A stretch of DNA of 64,000 nucleotides, from positions 124,001-188,000 of the forward strand of contig JADKAN010000005.1 of the NCBI GenBank assembly GCA_016719225.1. The letters run 5' to 3'. The notes beneath the pieces are model-generated. The model was given only the letters and a program-made list of their open reading frames with translations, was not told the DNA's origin and did not search any database. This stretch comes from Flavobacteriales bacterium (GTDB taxonomy: Bacteria; Bacteroidota; Bacteroidia; Flavobacteriales_F; PHOS-HE28). Positions 41,806 to 50,456 of the stretch are shown piece by piece; position 1 is the first letter of the stretch; the number at the start of each line of letters is the position of its first letter. Position numbers and translations under genes: made by a program.

Positions 41806-42423
41806 CTAGTGCGGATCCTGATCCTTCTTTATCCGACCCGGATTGTTGCGGATGAAACTGTCCCATCCACCAGCACTTTTAGCGCCGCTACGCTTGGCTG
41901 GCCTCGCCACCGCCCCTTGTGCGAAATAATGGCAGACCGCTACCGCGATCGCATCGGTGGCATCCGTGCTTTTGGGCAGGTCCCTATTTCCCAATATGCT
42001 GCCCAACATGGCAGCCACCTGTTCCTTGGTGGCATTGCCATTGCCGGTGATGCTTTGCTTGATCCGTTTCGGTGCATACTCCACAACAGCGAGGTCGCGA
42101 TGCAAAGCCGCTGCGATGGCCACGCCTTGCGCGCGGCCCAGCTTCAGCATGCTTTGCACGTTCTTGCCGAAGAACTGAGCCTCGATCGCCAGTTCGTCAG
42201 GCCGGTGTTTTTCGATGATCCGTAGCACGTGCCGGAAGATCTCCCGGAGCCGCAACGTGTGGTCGTCGCCTGTCGGGAAACGGATCGCATCCGCCTCCAA
42301 TAAGGTGGCTTTTCCGTCCAACACCAAGAGCACTCCGAAACCCATCACAGTGGTGCCGGGGTCTATTCCCAAAATGATGCGCTCCGTGGGCAGGCCCGCT
42401 CGGCTACTTTTGATCGCTTCCAT
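41806..42423 (-). CDS. ruvC: Holliday junction resolvase RuvC
   Basis: A 205-aa endonuclease that cleaves Holliday junctions with RuvAB. Catalytic acidic residues are visible: Asp in LGIDPGTT, Glu in LAIEAQFFGKN, and two Asp in KSTDATDAIAVAVCH. The K-rich YAPKRIKQSITGNGNATKEQV segment is the DNA-contacting part. The C-terminal tail of about 30 residues is basic and longer than in E. coli (173 aa). The gene is divergent from the flippase-like gene with only 16 bases between the starts. Confidence 0.95.
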   Translation of the reverse strand: MEAIKSSRAGLPTERIILGIDPGTTVMGFGVLLVLDGKATLLEADAIRFPTGDDHTLRLREIFRHVLRIIEKHRPDELAIEAQFFGKNVQSMLKLGRAQGVAIAAALHRDLAVVEYAPKRIKQSITGNGNATKEQVAAMLGSILGNRDLPKSTDATDAIAVAVCHYFAQGAVARPAKRSGAKSAGGWDSFIRNNPGRIKKDQDPH

Positions 42424-42439
42424 CCACGCTCTATCTTGA

Positions 42440-43399
42440 ATGTCACGCCGAACGAAGGTCTTTTTCCGAGTGGCGGTATTGGTCGCCGTCGGGTTGTTCC
42501 TCTACATCCGCATTGCGGCGCACCAAAGTACGCTGGCGGCATGGGGTGGATGGCACGCGGCGCTGGAAAAGGCCGACGTGCGCTTATGGACGGCCATGCT
42601 GCTGCTCGCCGCCTTGAATTGGGGTATTGAAGCGGCCAAGTGGCGGTTGCTGATGACCGAGGTGCAGCCGATGGGAAGGTTGCGTGCGTTTTCCGCGACT
42701 TTGGCAGGTACTGCCATCGGCATGTTCACGCCGAACCGTACCGGCGAGTTCGTGGGGCGGGTGCTTTTCTTGGCACCGGAGAACAGGTGGCGTGGTGGCT
42801 TTGCATCGGTGCTTGGGAGCATTGCGCAGTTCGCGATCACCGTGATCGCCGGGGGAACTGCATTCGTGCTTTGGTTGCCACAGCGGGCGGTATCCGATGG
42901 TGGCCATTGGCCTTCACTGGCGATGGCCGCAGTGGTGTCGTTGGTGGCCATAGCCACACTGATCTTTTACTTTCAGCCACGCTTGCTGCAGCAAGTGGTG
43001 GCCAAGTTGCCGTTGATACGTCGGTTGGGCAAGGAGGCGGCGGTACTGGACAAATTCCCGCTCAGGATATCGGCGATGGTCCTCGCCTTGAGTGGATTGC
43101 GTTATGCGATCTTCATGGCGCAGTACATGGTGCTGTTGACCCTTGTTGCTGTGGTGCCTTTGGCCACCAGCTTGCTCGCCGTACCGCTGATCTTCCTTAC
43201 CACGACCTTGGTGCCCACTATGTTGCTGACCGAACTGGGTGTGCGGGGGTCCGTGGCCGTGGTATTGCTGGTGCCTGCATTGCAAGATCCCTCGCCGGTG
43301 CTGCTGGCGGCCTTGATGCTGTGGGCGGTGAATTTGGCCCTGCCTGCGGTGGTAGGTGGTTTTATTTTGCTTTCTCAGCGCATCCGCGGTCCCGTATGA
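42440..43399 (+). CDS. Flippase-like / lysylphosphatidylglycerol synthase TM-region family protein
   Basis: A 319-aa integral membrane protein with about eight transmembrane segments, resembling the UPF0104/LPG-synthase transmembrane domain. The NWGIEAAKWRLLM segment and FTPNRTGEFVGR after the second to third helices are typical; the family also shows a late PTMLLTELGVRGS. Such proteins occur next to glycosyltransferases and are thought to help move lipid-linked material, but activity is unproven. Here the stop overlaps the glycosyltransferase start (ATGA at 43396), so the two are co-translated. A second family member is at 51407-52528. Confidence 0.8.
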   Translation: MSRRTKVFFRVAVLVAVGLFLYIRIAAHQSTLAAWGGWHAALEKADVRLWTAMLLLAALNWGIEAAKWRLLMTEVQPMGRLRAFSATLAGTAIGMFTPNRTGEFVGRVLFLAPENRWRGGFASVLGSIAQFAITVIAGGTAFVLWLPQRAVSDGGHWPSLAMAAVVSLVAIATLIFYFQPRLLQQVVAKLPLIRRLGKEAAVLDKFPLRISAMVLALSGLRYAIFMAQYMVLLTLVAVVPLATSLLAVPLIFLTTTLVPTMLLTELGVRGSVAVVLLVPALQDPSPVLLAALMLWAVNLALPAVVGGFILLSQRIRGPV

Positions 43400-44553
43400 G
43401 CGGCTCTATGATGCTCGCGCTCGCTGCATTCGCGACAGCAATGGTCTTTGCCTTGGTGGTGCAGGTCTGGATGCTCGCCTTGCGTAAGCTGGATAAGTCG
43501 CAATTGCATGATAGCCCTGCGGAGGATATGGCGATCACGTTGGTGGTCCCTGCCCGGGATGCCGCTGATACCATCGGTGCTTTGCTGCAGGACCTGCATG
43601 CACAACGCTGGTCCCAACACTTGATGGAGGTGTTGGTAGTGGATGATGCGAGCAGCGATGCCACGGCAGCCATTGTGCAGGGCATGGCCCGCGGGTGGCC
43701 TGGTCTGCGCCTGCTCCGCAACGAAGGGGTCGGAAAAAAGGACGCTATTTCGCACGCGGTCCGTGAAGCCGTGAACGACTGCATTGTAATGACGGATGCC
43801 GATGCACGTTGTGGCCCTTTGAGGTTGGATGCACTTGCCCGTTATCTACGGGAAGATCCTGTGCAGATGGTGTTGATGCCCGTGTTGACCCAAGCCAACG
43901 GCTCCTGGCTCGGACGTATTCAACAGGACGAACAAGCTGCGTTGCTTGGCGCTGCCTTGGGAAGCGCGGAGCGGGGGACGCCGTTGCTGGCGTACGGCGC
44001 GAACATGGCATTCAGTAAAAAAGCATTCACGGCCGTTGGAGGGTTCGAAGGCGACAAGTGGACCGGAGGCGACGACCTTTTCCTGCTGCGGCGCATGCAA
44101 CGTGCAGGCTTGCGTGTGTCATTTTTGGCCCGGCCTGAAGCGATTGTTCTGGTGGAAGCGGAACATGGCTTCCGCGCATTCTGGCTTCAGCGCTTGCGGT
44201 GGGCGGGCAAGATGCGCGGGGTGGGCGGTGCTGGTGCATGGGCTGGCGCGGCCGCCTTGTTGTTGCCATGGTTACTCCTGTACGCCACGATGCGGTTCAA
44301 CCTTCAAAGTGCAGTAGGGCATGGTGCCATGCGAAGCTTTCTGCTGCTCGCCTCCGCATGGTGCCTTTGGCTGATACCCGTACTAGGTTTGGTGCAACAG
44401 GTAAAGCGCACCATGCTGCCGCCATCGGTCCAACCGAAGCGCGGCGAAGCGCTTGTTACGTTGACCTCCCTGCTTGCCTTTTCGATCTACGCGCCAGTGG
44501 TGGCCATGGCATCTATCTTCATCCGCCCCATGTGGAAGGGGAGAAGGATCTGA
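43396..44553 (+). CDS. Membrane-associated glycosyltransferase family 2
   Basis: A 385-aa protein with one N-terminal membrane helix, a GT-A catalytic domain and two or three C-terminal helices. Motifs: ITLVVPARDAADTI at the first strand, VLVVDDASSD, the DxD-type TDADA, GGFEGDKWTGGDDLFL (the acidic GGDD pair at the acceptor site) and QRLRWAGK (Q/RxxRW), the pattern of processive GT2 enzymes. It is coupled to the flippase-like gene upstream. The sugar and lipid acceptor cannot be told. A hairpin (44611-44634) ends the unit. Confidence 0.88.
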   Translation: MSGSMMLALAAFATAMVFALVVQVWMLALRKLDKSQLHDSPAEDMAITLVVPARDAADTIGALLQDLHAQRWSQHLMEVLVVDDASSDATAAIVQGMARGWPGLRLLRNEGVGKKDAISHAVREAVNDCIVMTDADARCGPLRLDALARYLREDPVQMVLMPVLTQANGSWLGRIQQDEQAALLGAALGSAERGTPLLAYGANMAFSKKAFTAVGGFEGDKWTGGDDLFLLRRMQRAGLRVSFLARPEAIVLVEAEHGFRAFWLQRLRWAGKMRGVGGAGAWAGAAALLLPWLLLYATMRFNLQSAVGHGAMRSFLLLASAWCLWLIPVLGLVQQVKRTMLPPSVQPKRGEALVTLTSLLAFSIYAPVVAMASIFIRPMWKGRRI

Positions 44554-44610
44554 CCAGCACGCAATAGAGTGCACGATGCAGGTGCTAATTGCATCATCAA
44601 GCTAAGCAAG

Positions 44611-44634
44611 GGAGCGCCGCACGAGCGGCGTTCC
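44611..44634. terminator. Bidirectional terminator hairpin between convergent genes
   Basis: A 10-bp stem GGAGCGCCGC/GCGGCGTTCC (one G-T pair) with loop ACGA. It sits between the glycosyltransferase stop (44553) and the DUF3127 stop (44642). Confidence 0.6.
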
Positions 44635-44641
44635 GTGTTGA

Positions 44642-45031
44642 TCAGAACGGCAGGTCGTCCTCACCGTCTGCGGCGGGAATGTCGGCCATGGTGGGAGGAG
44701 GAGGAGCGGGGTTACCACCGGAGCGCGGTGCGGCCGATGCCGTGGTACCCGTCTTTTCGATACGGTCGCCTTTCAGGCTTAGGAAATGTTTGGTCACATT
44801 ATCCTTGCCGGTCCACTCGCGACCGCCCACATACGCAGTGACCGTCACTTGGTCGCCGGGGGCATAATTGTCGAGCATCCCGGTTTTGTCCTGTACGAAT
44901 TCAATGGGGATATGCTCCGGATAGTTGCCGGTCTGTTCGGTGATGACGAGTTCGCGTTTGCTGAACTTTTCGCTGATCTGCTGGGTCTTGCCAACCAGTT
45001 TAATAGTGCCGTTGATGGTGACTGATGCCAT
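44642..45031 (-). CDS. DUF3127 domain protein (OB-fold-like)
   Basis: A 129-aa protein with the DUF3127 pattern: INGTIKLVGKTQQISEKFSKRELVI, then EHIPIEFVQDKTGMLDNYAPGDQVTV and VGGREW. The family looks like a single OB-fold related to single-stranded DNA-binding proteins, and the tail is proline-rich and ends in acidic DGEDDLPF, very similar to the acidic DDDIPF tip of SSB that recruits partner proteins. Function is unproven. ATG 45031 chosen. It follows the flavin reductase gene by 32 bases on the same strand. Confidence 0.85.
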   Translation of the reverse strand: MASVTINGTIKLVGKTQQISEKFSKRELVITEQTGNYPEHIPIEFVQDKTGMLDNYAPGDQVTVTAYVGGREWTGKDNVTKHFLSLKGDRIEKTGTTASAAPRSGGNPAPPPPTMADIPAADGEDDLPF

Positions 45032-45063
45032 TGGGTTGTCGCCGTTCGCGGCGATGGTTTTGG

Positions 45064-45960
45064 TTATCGTTCGTTGAATGCGAGCAGCGTTTTCCACGCT
45101 TCTTCTTTCTGGCCTTCGCTTAGGAGCTGCTTTGCTTTGTGATGCAAGGCCTGCTCCAGACCGGCCGGGTCCTTTTCCATGCTGATGAACAGATCTGCCA
45201 GCTCCGTAAGCTTGTACTCGTTCACCGTGGTCTCGTCGGGAATGTAGCGTGAGCTTCCGAGCGCGCCAAGGTCGTTGCCGGACAGGACGGTGCTGTTGCG
45301 CACTGATGCCGGCAAGGCGTCAACGCCTACCCCGAATTCCTTGTTGGGCTGGGTGAGCTCGAACAGTGCATCGCCGTGTGCCCTGCAATAGAACATGCCG
45401 CCCATGCGGCCCACTAGATCGATCTTGCGCTGGTCGATGTGGCCCTTGGCGTCCAACATGGCCTCGTCCACATGCACCAGTACCACCTCGCACAGCACCA
45501 GATTCCCGGCACCGCCGCCGGTGCCTGTTTCGATCACCTGTTTAACCACGCACTCGAATTGCACCGGGCTTTCCTTAACGCGGAACGGACGCACTTTTTC
45601 CGATGCCACCGGGGTAAATCCCGACTTCGAGAATTCGTCCACGCCATCAGGGAATTCACCGCTGGCTACCGAGACCTGCTGCACCATGGCGTAGTTCACC
45701 ACGTTGATCACCACTTCCGGCACCGCTTTCACATTGTGATACGTGTGCTTCGTGGTGTTGTCGCGGCCGCGACGGGCGGGGCTGAAAATGGCCATCGGCG
45801 GGTTGGCGCCGAAGACGTTGAAGAAACTGAACGGGCTCAGGTTGGGGCGGCCATCCGCATTCACCGTGCTGGCCAAAGCGATAGGGCGTGGCCCCACGGC
45901 ACCGGTCAAATAATGATGCAGTTCGGCGACGGGAAGTTCCTTGGGGTCGGCGCGTTTCAT
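45064..45960 (-). CDS. Flavin reductase family protein
   Basis: A 298-aa protein with the flavin-reductase-like (split barrel) domain: RPIALASTVNADGRPNLSPFSFFNVF, NVVNYAMVQQVS and VRPFRVKESPVQFECVV, which form the FMN site and dimer interface. The C-terminal 90 residues are an extra helical part. The substrate is unknown. The minus-strand element TAACTTCG (45973-45980) is a likely -7 site 12 bases before the ATG. Confidence 0.88.
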   Translation of the reverse strand: MKRADPKELPVAELHHYLTGAVGPRPIALASTVNADGRPNLSPFSFFNVFGANPPMAIFSPARRGRDNTTKHTYHNVKAVPEVVINVVNYAMVQQVSVASGEFPDGVDEFSKSGFTPVASEKVRPFRVKESPVQFECVVKQVIETGTGGGAGNLVLCEVVLVHVDEAMLDAKGHIDQRKIDLVGRMGGMFYCRAHGDALFELTQPNKEFGVGVDALPASVRNSTVLSGNDLGALGSSRYIPDETTVNEYKLTELADLFISMEKDPAGLEQALHHKAKQLLSEGQKEEAWKTLLAFNER

Positions 45961-45972
45961 GATGCAGGCGGG

Positions 45973-45980
45973 CGAAGTTA
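45973..45980 (-). promoter_or_regulatory. Probable -7 element (TAACTTCG) for the flavin reductase gene
   Basis: On the minus strand TAACTTCGC is identical to the elements before clpX and the Rieske-like lipoprotein. It is divergent from the tRNA-Leu promoter 20 bases away. Confidence 0.5.
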
Positions 45981-45999
45981 GCCCTCTGTATGGAACGGT

Positions 46000-46007
46000 T
46001 ATCTTTG
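46000..46007 (+). promoter_or_regulatory. Probable -7 element (TATCTTTG) for tRNA-Leu
   Basis: An exact TAnnTTTG match 37 bases before the mature tRNA 5' end. Confidence 0.55.
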
Positions 46008-46044
46008 CCGCCCCATTTCGGCGCAGGCCGCACAGGGAGCATGA

Positions 46045-46126
46045 ACGGACGTGGCGGAATTGGTAGACGCGCTGGTCTTAGGAGCCAGTACCGTGAGGTG
46101 TGGGGGTTCGAGTCCCCCCGTCCGTA
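46045..46126 (+). tRNA. tRNA-Leu (anticodon UAG)
   Basis: The acceptor stem ACGGACG pairs with CGTCCGT; the D arm is GGCGGAATTGGTAGACGC; the anticodon loop CTTAGGA gives anticodon TAG (UAG) for CUN codons; the variable arm is the long class II type (ACC GTGA GGT); the T arm is GGGGG TTCGAGT CCCCC. CCA is not encoded. It is 41 bases before tig and may be processed from a shared transcript. Confidence 0.95.
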
Positions 46127-46167
46127 CAGAATGAACGAAGATCCGCAGCACGCGGGAAAGAACGACC

Positions 46168-47520
46168 ATGAACATTGAACGCGAACAGACCGGAGACCTT
46201 ACGGCAACGTTGAACCTCGTCCTTTCACCGGAAGACTATAATCCAGGCGTGGACAAAGTGTTGAAGCAGCAGCGTAAAACAGCGGCTTGGCCCGGGTTCC
46301 GCCCCGGCCAAGTGCCCATGTCCATCGTGAAAAAGCGCATTGGCAGGAACGTGCTGGTGAGCGAGGTGGAGCGCTTGGTGGATGAGAACCTGCGCCGCTA
46401 CATCCAAGAGAACAAGTTGCGTGTACTGGGCCAACCCCTGCCCAGCGATGCGGCTGCTCCGAATAACTGGGACGAGCCCGGCGAACTGCATTTCAAATAT
46501 GATCTGGGCATGGTGCCCGAGTTCGACGTGGACATGGCAGGAAAGCTCGATGTGGCACTGCCCATGGTGAATGTCGAAGGCGACTTGTTGGCGAAGGAGA
46601 TCAATGACCTGCGCCGCCGGTTCGGCAACCTGAACGAAGCGGAGGTGGCCACGGAAGAGGATATGCTGATGGGCGACTTGATCGAGTTGGATGCCCAAGG
46701 GGAGATCCTTCCCGGCGGCCTGATGAACCGCACCACCATCACCATCGGCGAACTGAAGGATGATGCCACCAAACAGGAACTTATCGGCGCGAAGGTCGGC
46801 GATGCCATACTGGTGGACCCGCACAAAGTGAGCAGCGATCACGGCGACCTTGCCAACATGCTCGGCACGGATCACGAACGCGTGCATGCCTTGAAAGGCA
46901 AGATGCTGTTCCGCATCGCGGAAGTGAAGCGATTGGTCCCCGCTGAGCTCGGCACCGAACTGTACGATAAGGTGTTCGGACCGGGTGTGGTAGCGGATGA
47001 GGCCGGGTTCCGGGAGAAAGTGCAAGAAGGCTTGGAGGGTATGCTGCGGCGTGATTCCGAGCGGATATTCAAGCGCCTCGCCATGGGGGCCATGGCGGAG
47101 CGCGCCGGGATCGCCTTGCCGGACGGATTCTTGAAGCGTTGGATCGCGGCCACCAGCGAAAAGCCACTCTCTGCGGAAGAACTTGAAGCAGGGTACTCCG
47201 GCTACGCCAACGGTCTGCGTAAACAATTGGTGGAGGACCGCATCGTGGAGAAATATGGTCTGGAGGCCAAGGGCGAGGAGCTCAATGAATTCGCCAAGCG
47301 CGCCGTGGCCGACCAATTCTCGCAATACGGAATACCCGTGCCTGAAGGCGATCACTTGCAGGAAATGGCCGGCCGCATGCTTGCCGACCGCGATCAGATC
47401 AAGAAAGTGCGGGACGCCATTGTGGACCAGAAGCTCACGGCACACTTCAAGGCCATGCTGGAGCCGAAGGAAAAGAAAATGTCCTTGGAAGAGTTCGTAA
47501 ACTTGGCACGCACTGCTTGA
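46168..47520 (+). CDS. tig: Trigger factor (ribosome-associated chaperone)
   Basis: A 450-aa protein matching trigger factor in length and plan. The N-terminal ribosome-binding domain carries the signature PGFRPGQVPMSIVKKRIG (GFRxGxxP). The central FKBP-type PPIase-like domain follows, but its usual catalytic aromatic residues are not obvious, so PPIase activity is doubtful. The C-terminal part is the helical chaperone domain. It leads the standard tig-clpP-clpX block and lies directly after tRNA-Leu. The 229 bases to clpP hold no gene. Confidence 0.95.
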   Translation: MNIEREQTGDLTATLNLVLSPEDYNPGVDKVLKQQRKTAAWPGFRPGQVPMSIVKKRIGRNVLVSEVERLVDENLRRYIQENKLRVLGQPLPSDAAAPNNWDEPGELHFKYDLGMVPEFDVDMAGKLDVALPMVNVEGDLLAKEINDLRRRFGNLNEAEVATEEDMLMGDLIELDAQGEILPGGLMNRTTITIGELKDDATKQELIGAKVGDAILVDPHKVSSDHGDLANMLGTDHERVHALKGKMLFRIAEVKRLVPAELGTELYDKVFGPGVVADEAGFREKVQEGLEGMLRRDSERIFKRLAMGAMAERAGIALPDGFLKRWIAATSEKPLSAEELEAGYSGYANGLRKQLVEDRIVEKYGLEAKGEELNEFAKRAVADQFSQYGIPVPEGDHLQEMAGRMLADRDQIKKVRDAIVDQKLTAHFKAMLEPKEKKMSLEEFVNLARTA

Positions 47521-47749
47521 GGCAACCGTCCATTGATCGTTTCGATCCGATCCGCCAAAAGCACCGATGAAGGGCGATCTTTTCTTTACGATCACCATTG
47601 GAACCCCATTATCGATCGTTCCGTATCAGGGCCTTTCACTAAGTAACACGTACACCGATAGCAACCCACCAAGCAACTTGCACACTGCGGAAGACGTTGC
47701 ACTGCTTTGGTACTAGCGTTCGTGCTGCATTTTTCTTACCACCACACCT

Positions 47750-48415
47750 ATGATCCCAAAGGGAGAATTCGAGAAGTACGCGGTGAAGCACCGCAACATC
47801 TCCAGTATTACGCTGGAGCGGTACATCACCGCATCGATGACCCCTTACATCATCGAGGAACGCCAGCTGAATGTGGCACAGATGGACGTGTTCAGCCGCC
47901 TGATGATGGACCGCATCATTTTCATGGGAACCGAAGTGGACGACCAGGTCGCGAACATCATTCAGGCACAGCTGCTGTTCATGGAAAGCGTGGATGCCAA
48001 AAAGGACATCCAGATCTACCTCAATAGCCCCGGTGGTGGCGTTTATGCGGGCCTTGGGATCTACGACACGATGCAGTACATCGTTCCTGATGTGGCGACC
48101 ATTTGTACCGGTATGGCGGCATCCATGGGAGCGGTGCTCCTCTGCGCGGGTGCCAAGGGAAAGCGCAGCGCGCTTCCGCATGCACGGGTCATGATCCATC
48201 AGCCCATGAGCGGTACGCAGGGCCAAGCGCGCGATATGGAGATCGCCATCAAGGAAGTGTTGAAGGTGAAGAAGGAACTGTATGATATCATCAGCCATCA
48301 CTCGGGCCAGACCTTCGAAAAGGTCGAGAAGGACAGTGACCGCGACTACTGGATGAAGGCTGAAGAAGCCAAGGCCTATGGCCTGATAGATGAAGTCCTA
48401 ACCCGTACTAAATAG
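47750..48415 (+). CDS. clpP: ATP-dependent Clp protease proteolytic subunit, copy 1
   Basis: A 221-aa serine protease subunit. The catalytic triad is complete: Ser125 in GMAASMGAV, His150 in VMIHQP, Asp199 in SDRDYWM. The oxyanion loop LNSPGGGVYAG is intact. It assembles into a tetradecamer with ClpX or ClpA. An N-terminal extension of about 25 residues relative to E. coli is shared with copy 2. The two copies differ at roughly 31 of 221 positions, clustered at residues 4-30, 59-64 and 154-202, and not in the triad. It follows tig by 229 bases and precedes copy 2 by 24. Confidence 0.95.
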   Translation: MIPKGEFEKYAVKHRNISSITLERYITASMTPYIIEERQLNVAQMDVFSRLMMDRIIFMGTEVDDQVANIIQAQLLFMESVDAKKDIQIYLNSPGGGVYAGLGIYDTMQYIVPDVATICTGMAASMGAVLLCAGAKGKRSALPHARVMIHQPMSGTQGQARDMEIAIKEVLKVKKELYDIISHHSGQTFEKVEKDSDRDYWMKAEEAKAYGLIDEVLTRTK

Positions 48416-48439
48416 ATCGATCCGATCAACCAACGAACC

Positions 48440-49108
48440 ATGATCCCCCAGGACGAATTCAAGAAGTACGCGGTGAAGCACCGCAATATCCCCAGTACTA
48501 CGCTGGAGAGCTACATTACGGCGAGCATCACGCCGTACATCATCGAAGAACGCCAGTTGAACGTGGCGCAGATGGACGTTTTCAGCCGGTTGATGATGGA
48601 CCGCATCATTTTCCTCGGCACGGGCATCAACGATCAGGTCGCGAACATCATCCAGGCACAGTTGCTGTTCCTGGAAAGTGTGGACGCTAAAAAAGATATC
48701 CAGATCTACCTGAACAGCCCCGGTGGCGGAGTGTACGCGGGCTTGGGCATCTATGACACGATGCAGTACATCGTGCCGGACGTGGCAACCATTTGCACCG
48801 GCATGGCCGCAAGCATGGGCGCGGTGCTCCTTTGTGCAGGAGCCAAGGGTAAGCGCAGCGCACTGAGGCATGCCCGTGTGATGATCCACCAACCCATGGG
48901 CGGTGCTGAAGGACAGGCCATCGACATGGAGATCACGGTGCGGGAGATCCTTAAATTGAAAAAGGAGCTATACGATATCATCAGCCAGCACAGCGGACAA
49001 ACATTCGAAAAAGTCTCTGCGGACGGGGACCGTGACTACTGGATGATCGCCGAAGAAGCGAAAGCCTACGGCATGATCGACGAGCTGCTGGTCCGCAACC
49101 CTAAATAG
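48440..49108 (+). CDS. clpP: ATP-dependent Clp protease proteolytic subunit, copy 2 (tandem paralogue)
   Basis: A 222-aa near-duplicate of copy 1 (about 86% identical by eye), with its own complete triad (Ser125, His150, Asp199). The differences lie mainly in the N-terminal region that lines the axial pore, a short surface loop (GTGIND against GTEVDD), and the handle/C-terminal region that mediates ring-ring contacts and ATPase docking. The two could form mixed rings, as ClpP1/ClpP2 do in other phyla, or be functionally redundant. It is followed by clpX with its own likely -7 element at 49179. Confidence 0.95.
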   Translation: MIPQDEFKKYAVKHRNIPSTTLESYITASITPYIIEERQLNVAQMDVFSRLMMDRIIFLGTGINDQVANIIQAQLLFLESVDAKKDIQIYLNSPGGGVYAGLGIYDTMQYIVPDVATICTGMAASMGAVLLCAGAKGKRSALRHARVMIHQPMGGAEGQAIDMEITVREILKLKKELYDIISQHSGQTFEKVSADGDRDYWMIAEEAKAYGMIDELLVRNPK

Positions 49109-49178
49109 AGAAGGAAAGAAGTCCAGTGCGCATCTCTTTTGTCAGCTAAGCACACTGGACGTACCGCCTGCAACTTCG

Positions 49179-49186
49179 TAACTTCG
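49179..49186 (+). promoter_or_regulatory. Probable -7 element (TAACTTCG) for clpX
   Basis: TAACTTCGC lies 34 bases before the clpX ATG and is one of three identical nonamers in the window. A second partial copy, CAACTTCG, directly precedes it. Confidence 0.5.
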
Positions 49187-49220
49187 CACTCCATCCGGCG
49201 CCGGGCGCCACCCTCCATCC

Positions 49221-50456
49221 ATGGAAAAGAAAGAGATCAAGTGTTCGTTCTGCGGGCGCGACAAGCAGGACACCAATGTGCTGATCGCCGGCATCACCGG
49301 CCACATCTGCGATGGTTGCATCGCACAAGCACAGAACATCATATCCGAGGAGATCGGTCAACGGGACCGTACGGATATCGAAGGTGCCATCGCCTTGCAA
49401 AAGCCCAAGGAGATCAAGGCTTACCTGGACGAGTACGTGATCGGTCAGGATGATGCCAAGAAGGTGCTGAGCGTAGCGGTATACAACCACTACAAGCGCT
49501 TAATGCAAAAGCCTCCCGGACCTGACGAGGTGGAGATCGAGAAGAGCAACATCATACTGGTAGGGGAGACCGGAACCGGGAAGACGCTCTTGGCAAAGAC
49601 CATCGCCAAGATGCTGAATGTGCCTTTCGCCATTGCCGATGCCACTGTACTTACGGAGGCTGGGTATGTGGGAGAGGACGTGGAAAGTATACTGAGCCGC
49701 CTACTACAGGCTGCCGATTATGATGTGGCCAAGGCCGAGCGAGGCATCGTGTTCATCGACGAGATCGACAAGATCAGCCGTAAGAGCGACAGCCCCAGCA
49801 TTACACGGGACGTTAGTGGCGAAGGTGTGCAGCAGGCTTTGTTGAAATTGCTGGAGGGTTCCGTAGTGAACGTGCCCCCGCAAGGCGGACGCAAGCATCC
49901 CGAGCAGAAGCTGATCCAAGTGGACACGCGCAAGATCCTGTTCGTTTGCGGCGGTGCGTTCGATGGCATTTCCAAGATCATCGCACGCCGCGTACGTAGC
50001 AGCGCTGTTGGCTACAGCGCCAGTAAGAGCGCACGCATCAACGACGAGAACCTGCTACAATACGTTTCGCCGACCGACCTGCGTTCCTTCGGCCTGATCC
50101 CGGAGTTGATCGGCCGCTTCCCCGTGCTCACGTATTTGGACCCGTTGGACCGCGAAAGCCTCCGCCGCATCCTCACCGAACCGAAGAATGCGTTGGTGAA
50201 GCAGTACGTGAAGCTCTTCGAGATGGACCACGTGAAGATCTCCTTCGATAAGAAGGTCCTGGACTTCATCGTGGAGCGTGCCATGGATTACAAGCTCGGT
50301 GCGCGCGGCTTGCGCAGCATTTGCGAAGCCATCATGACCGATGCGATGTACGAAGTGCCCAGCACCTTGGATGGTCCTTCAGAGCTCCGCATCACCTTGA
50401 GCTATGCCCGTGAGAAATTCGACCGCAGCCGGATGAGCCAGCTTAAAGTGGCGTAG
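49221..50456 (+). CDS. clpX: ATP-dependent Clp protease ATP-binding subunit ClpX
   Basis: A 411-aa AAA+ unfoldase. The N-terminal zinc-binding domain has Cys8, Cys11, Cys30 and Cys33 (CSFC ... CDGC). The AAA+ core has Walker A GETGTGKTLLA, Walker B IVFIDEIDK, the pore loop in EAGYVGEDVES, and sensor segments. An RKSDSPSITRDVSGEGVQQALLKLLEG stretch and IGRFPVLTYLDPL are typical; the latter is near the IGF-type loop that docks to ClpP. It unfolds substrates for the two ClpP paralogues encoded just upstream. Confidence 0.97.
   Translation: MEKKEIKCSFCGRDKQDTNVLIAGITGHICDGCIAQAQNIISEEIGQRDRTDIEGAIALQKPKEIKAYLDEYVIGQDDAKKVLSVAVYNHYKRLMQKPPGPDEVEIEKSNIILVGETGTGKTLLAKTIAKMLNVPFAIADATVLTEAGYVGEDVESILSRLLQAADYDVAKAERGIVFIDEIDKISRKSDSPSITRDVSGEGVQQALLKLLEGSVVNVPPQGGRKHPEQKLIQVDTRKILFVCGGAFDGISKIIARRVRSSAVGYSASKSARINDENLLQYVSPTDLRSFGLIPELIGRFPVLTYLDPLDRESLRRILTEPKNALVKQYVKLFEMDHVKISFDKKVLDFIVERAMDYKLGARGLRSICEAIMTDAMYEVPSTLDGPSELRITLSYAREKFDRSRMSQLKVA

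Noticed and set aside
42640..43395. Open frame extending the glycosyltransferase by 252 codons upstream
   Set aside because: It overlaps the well-supported flippase-like gene in another frame; the ATG at 43396 gives the normal GT2 start.
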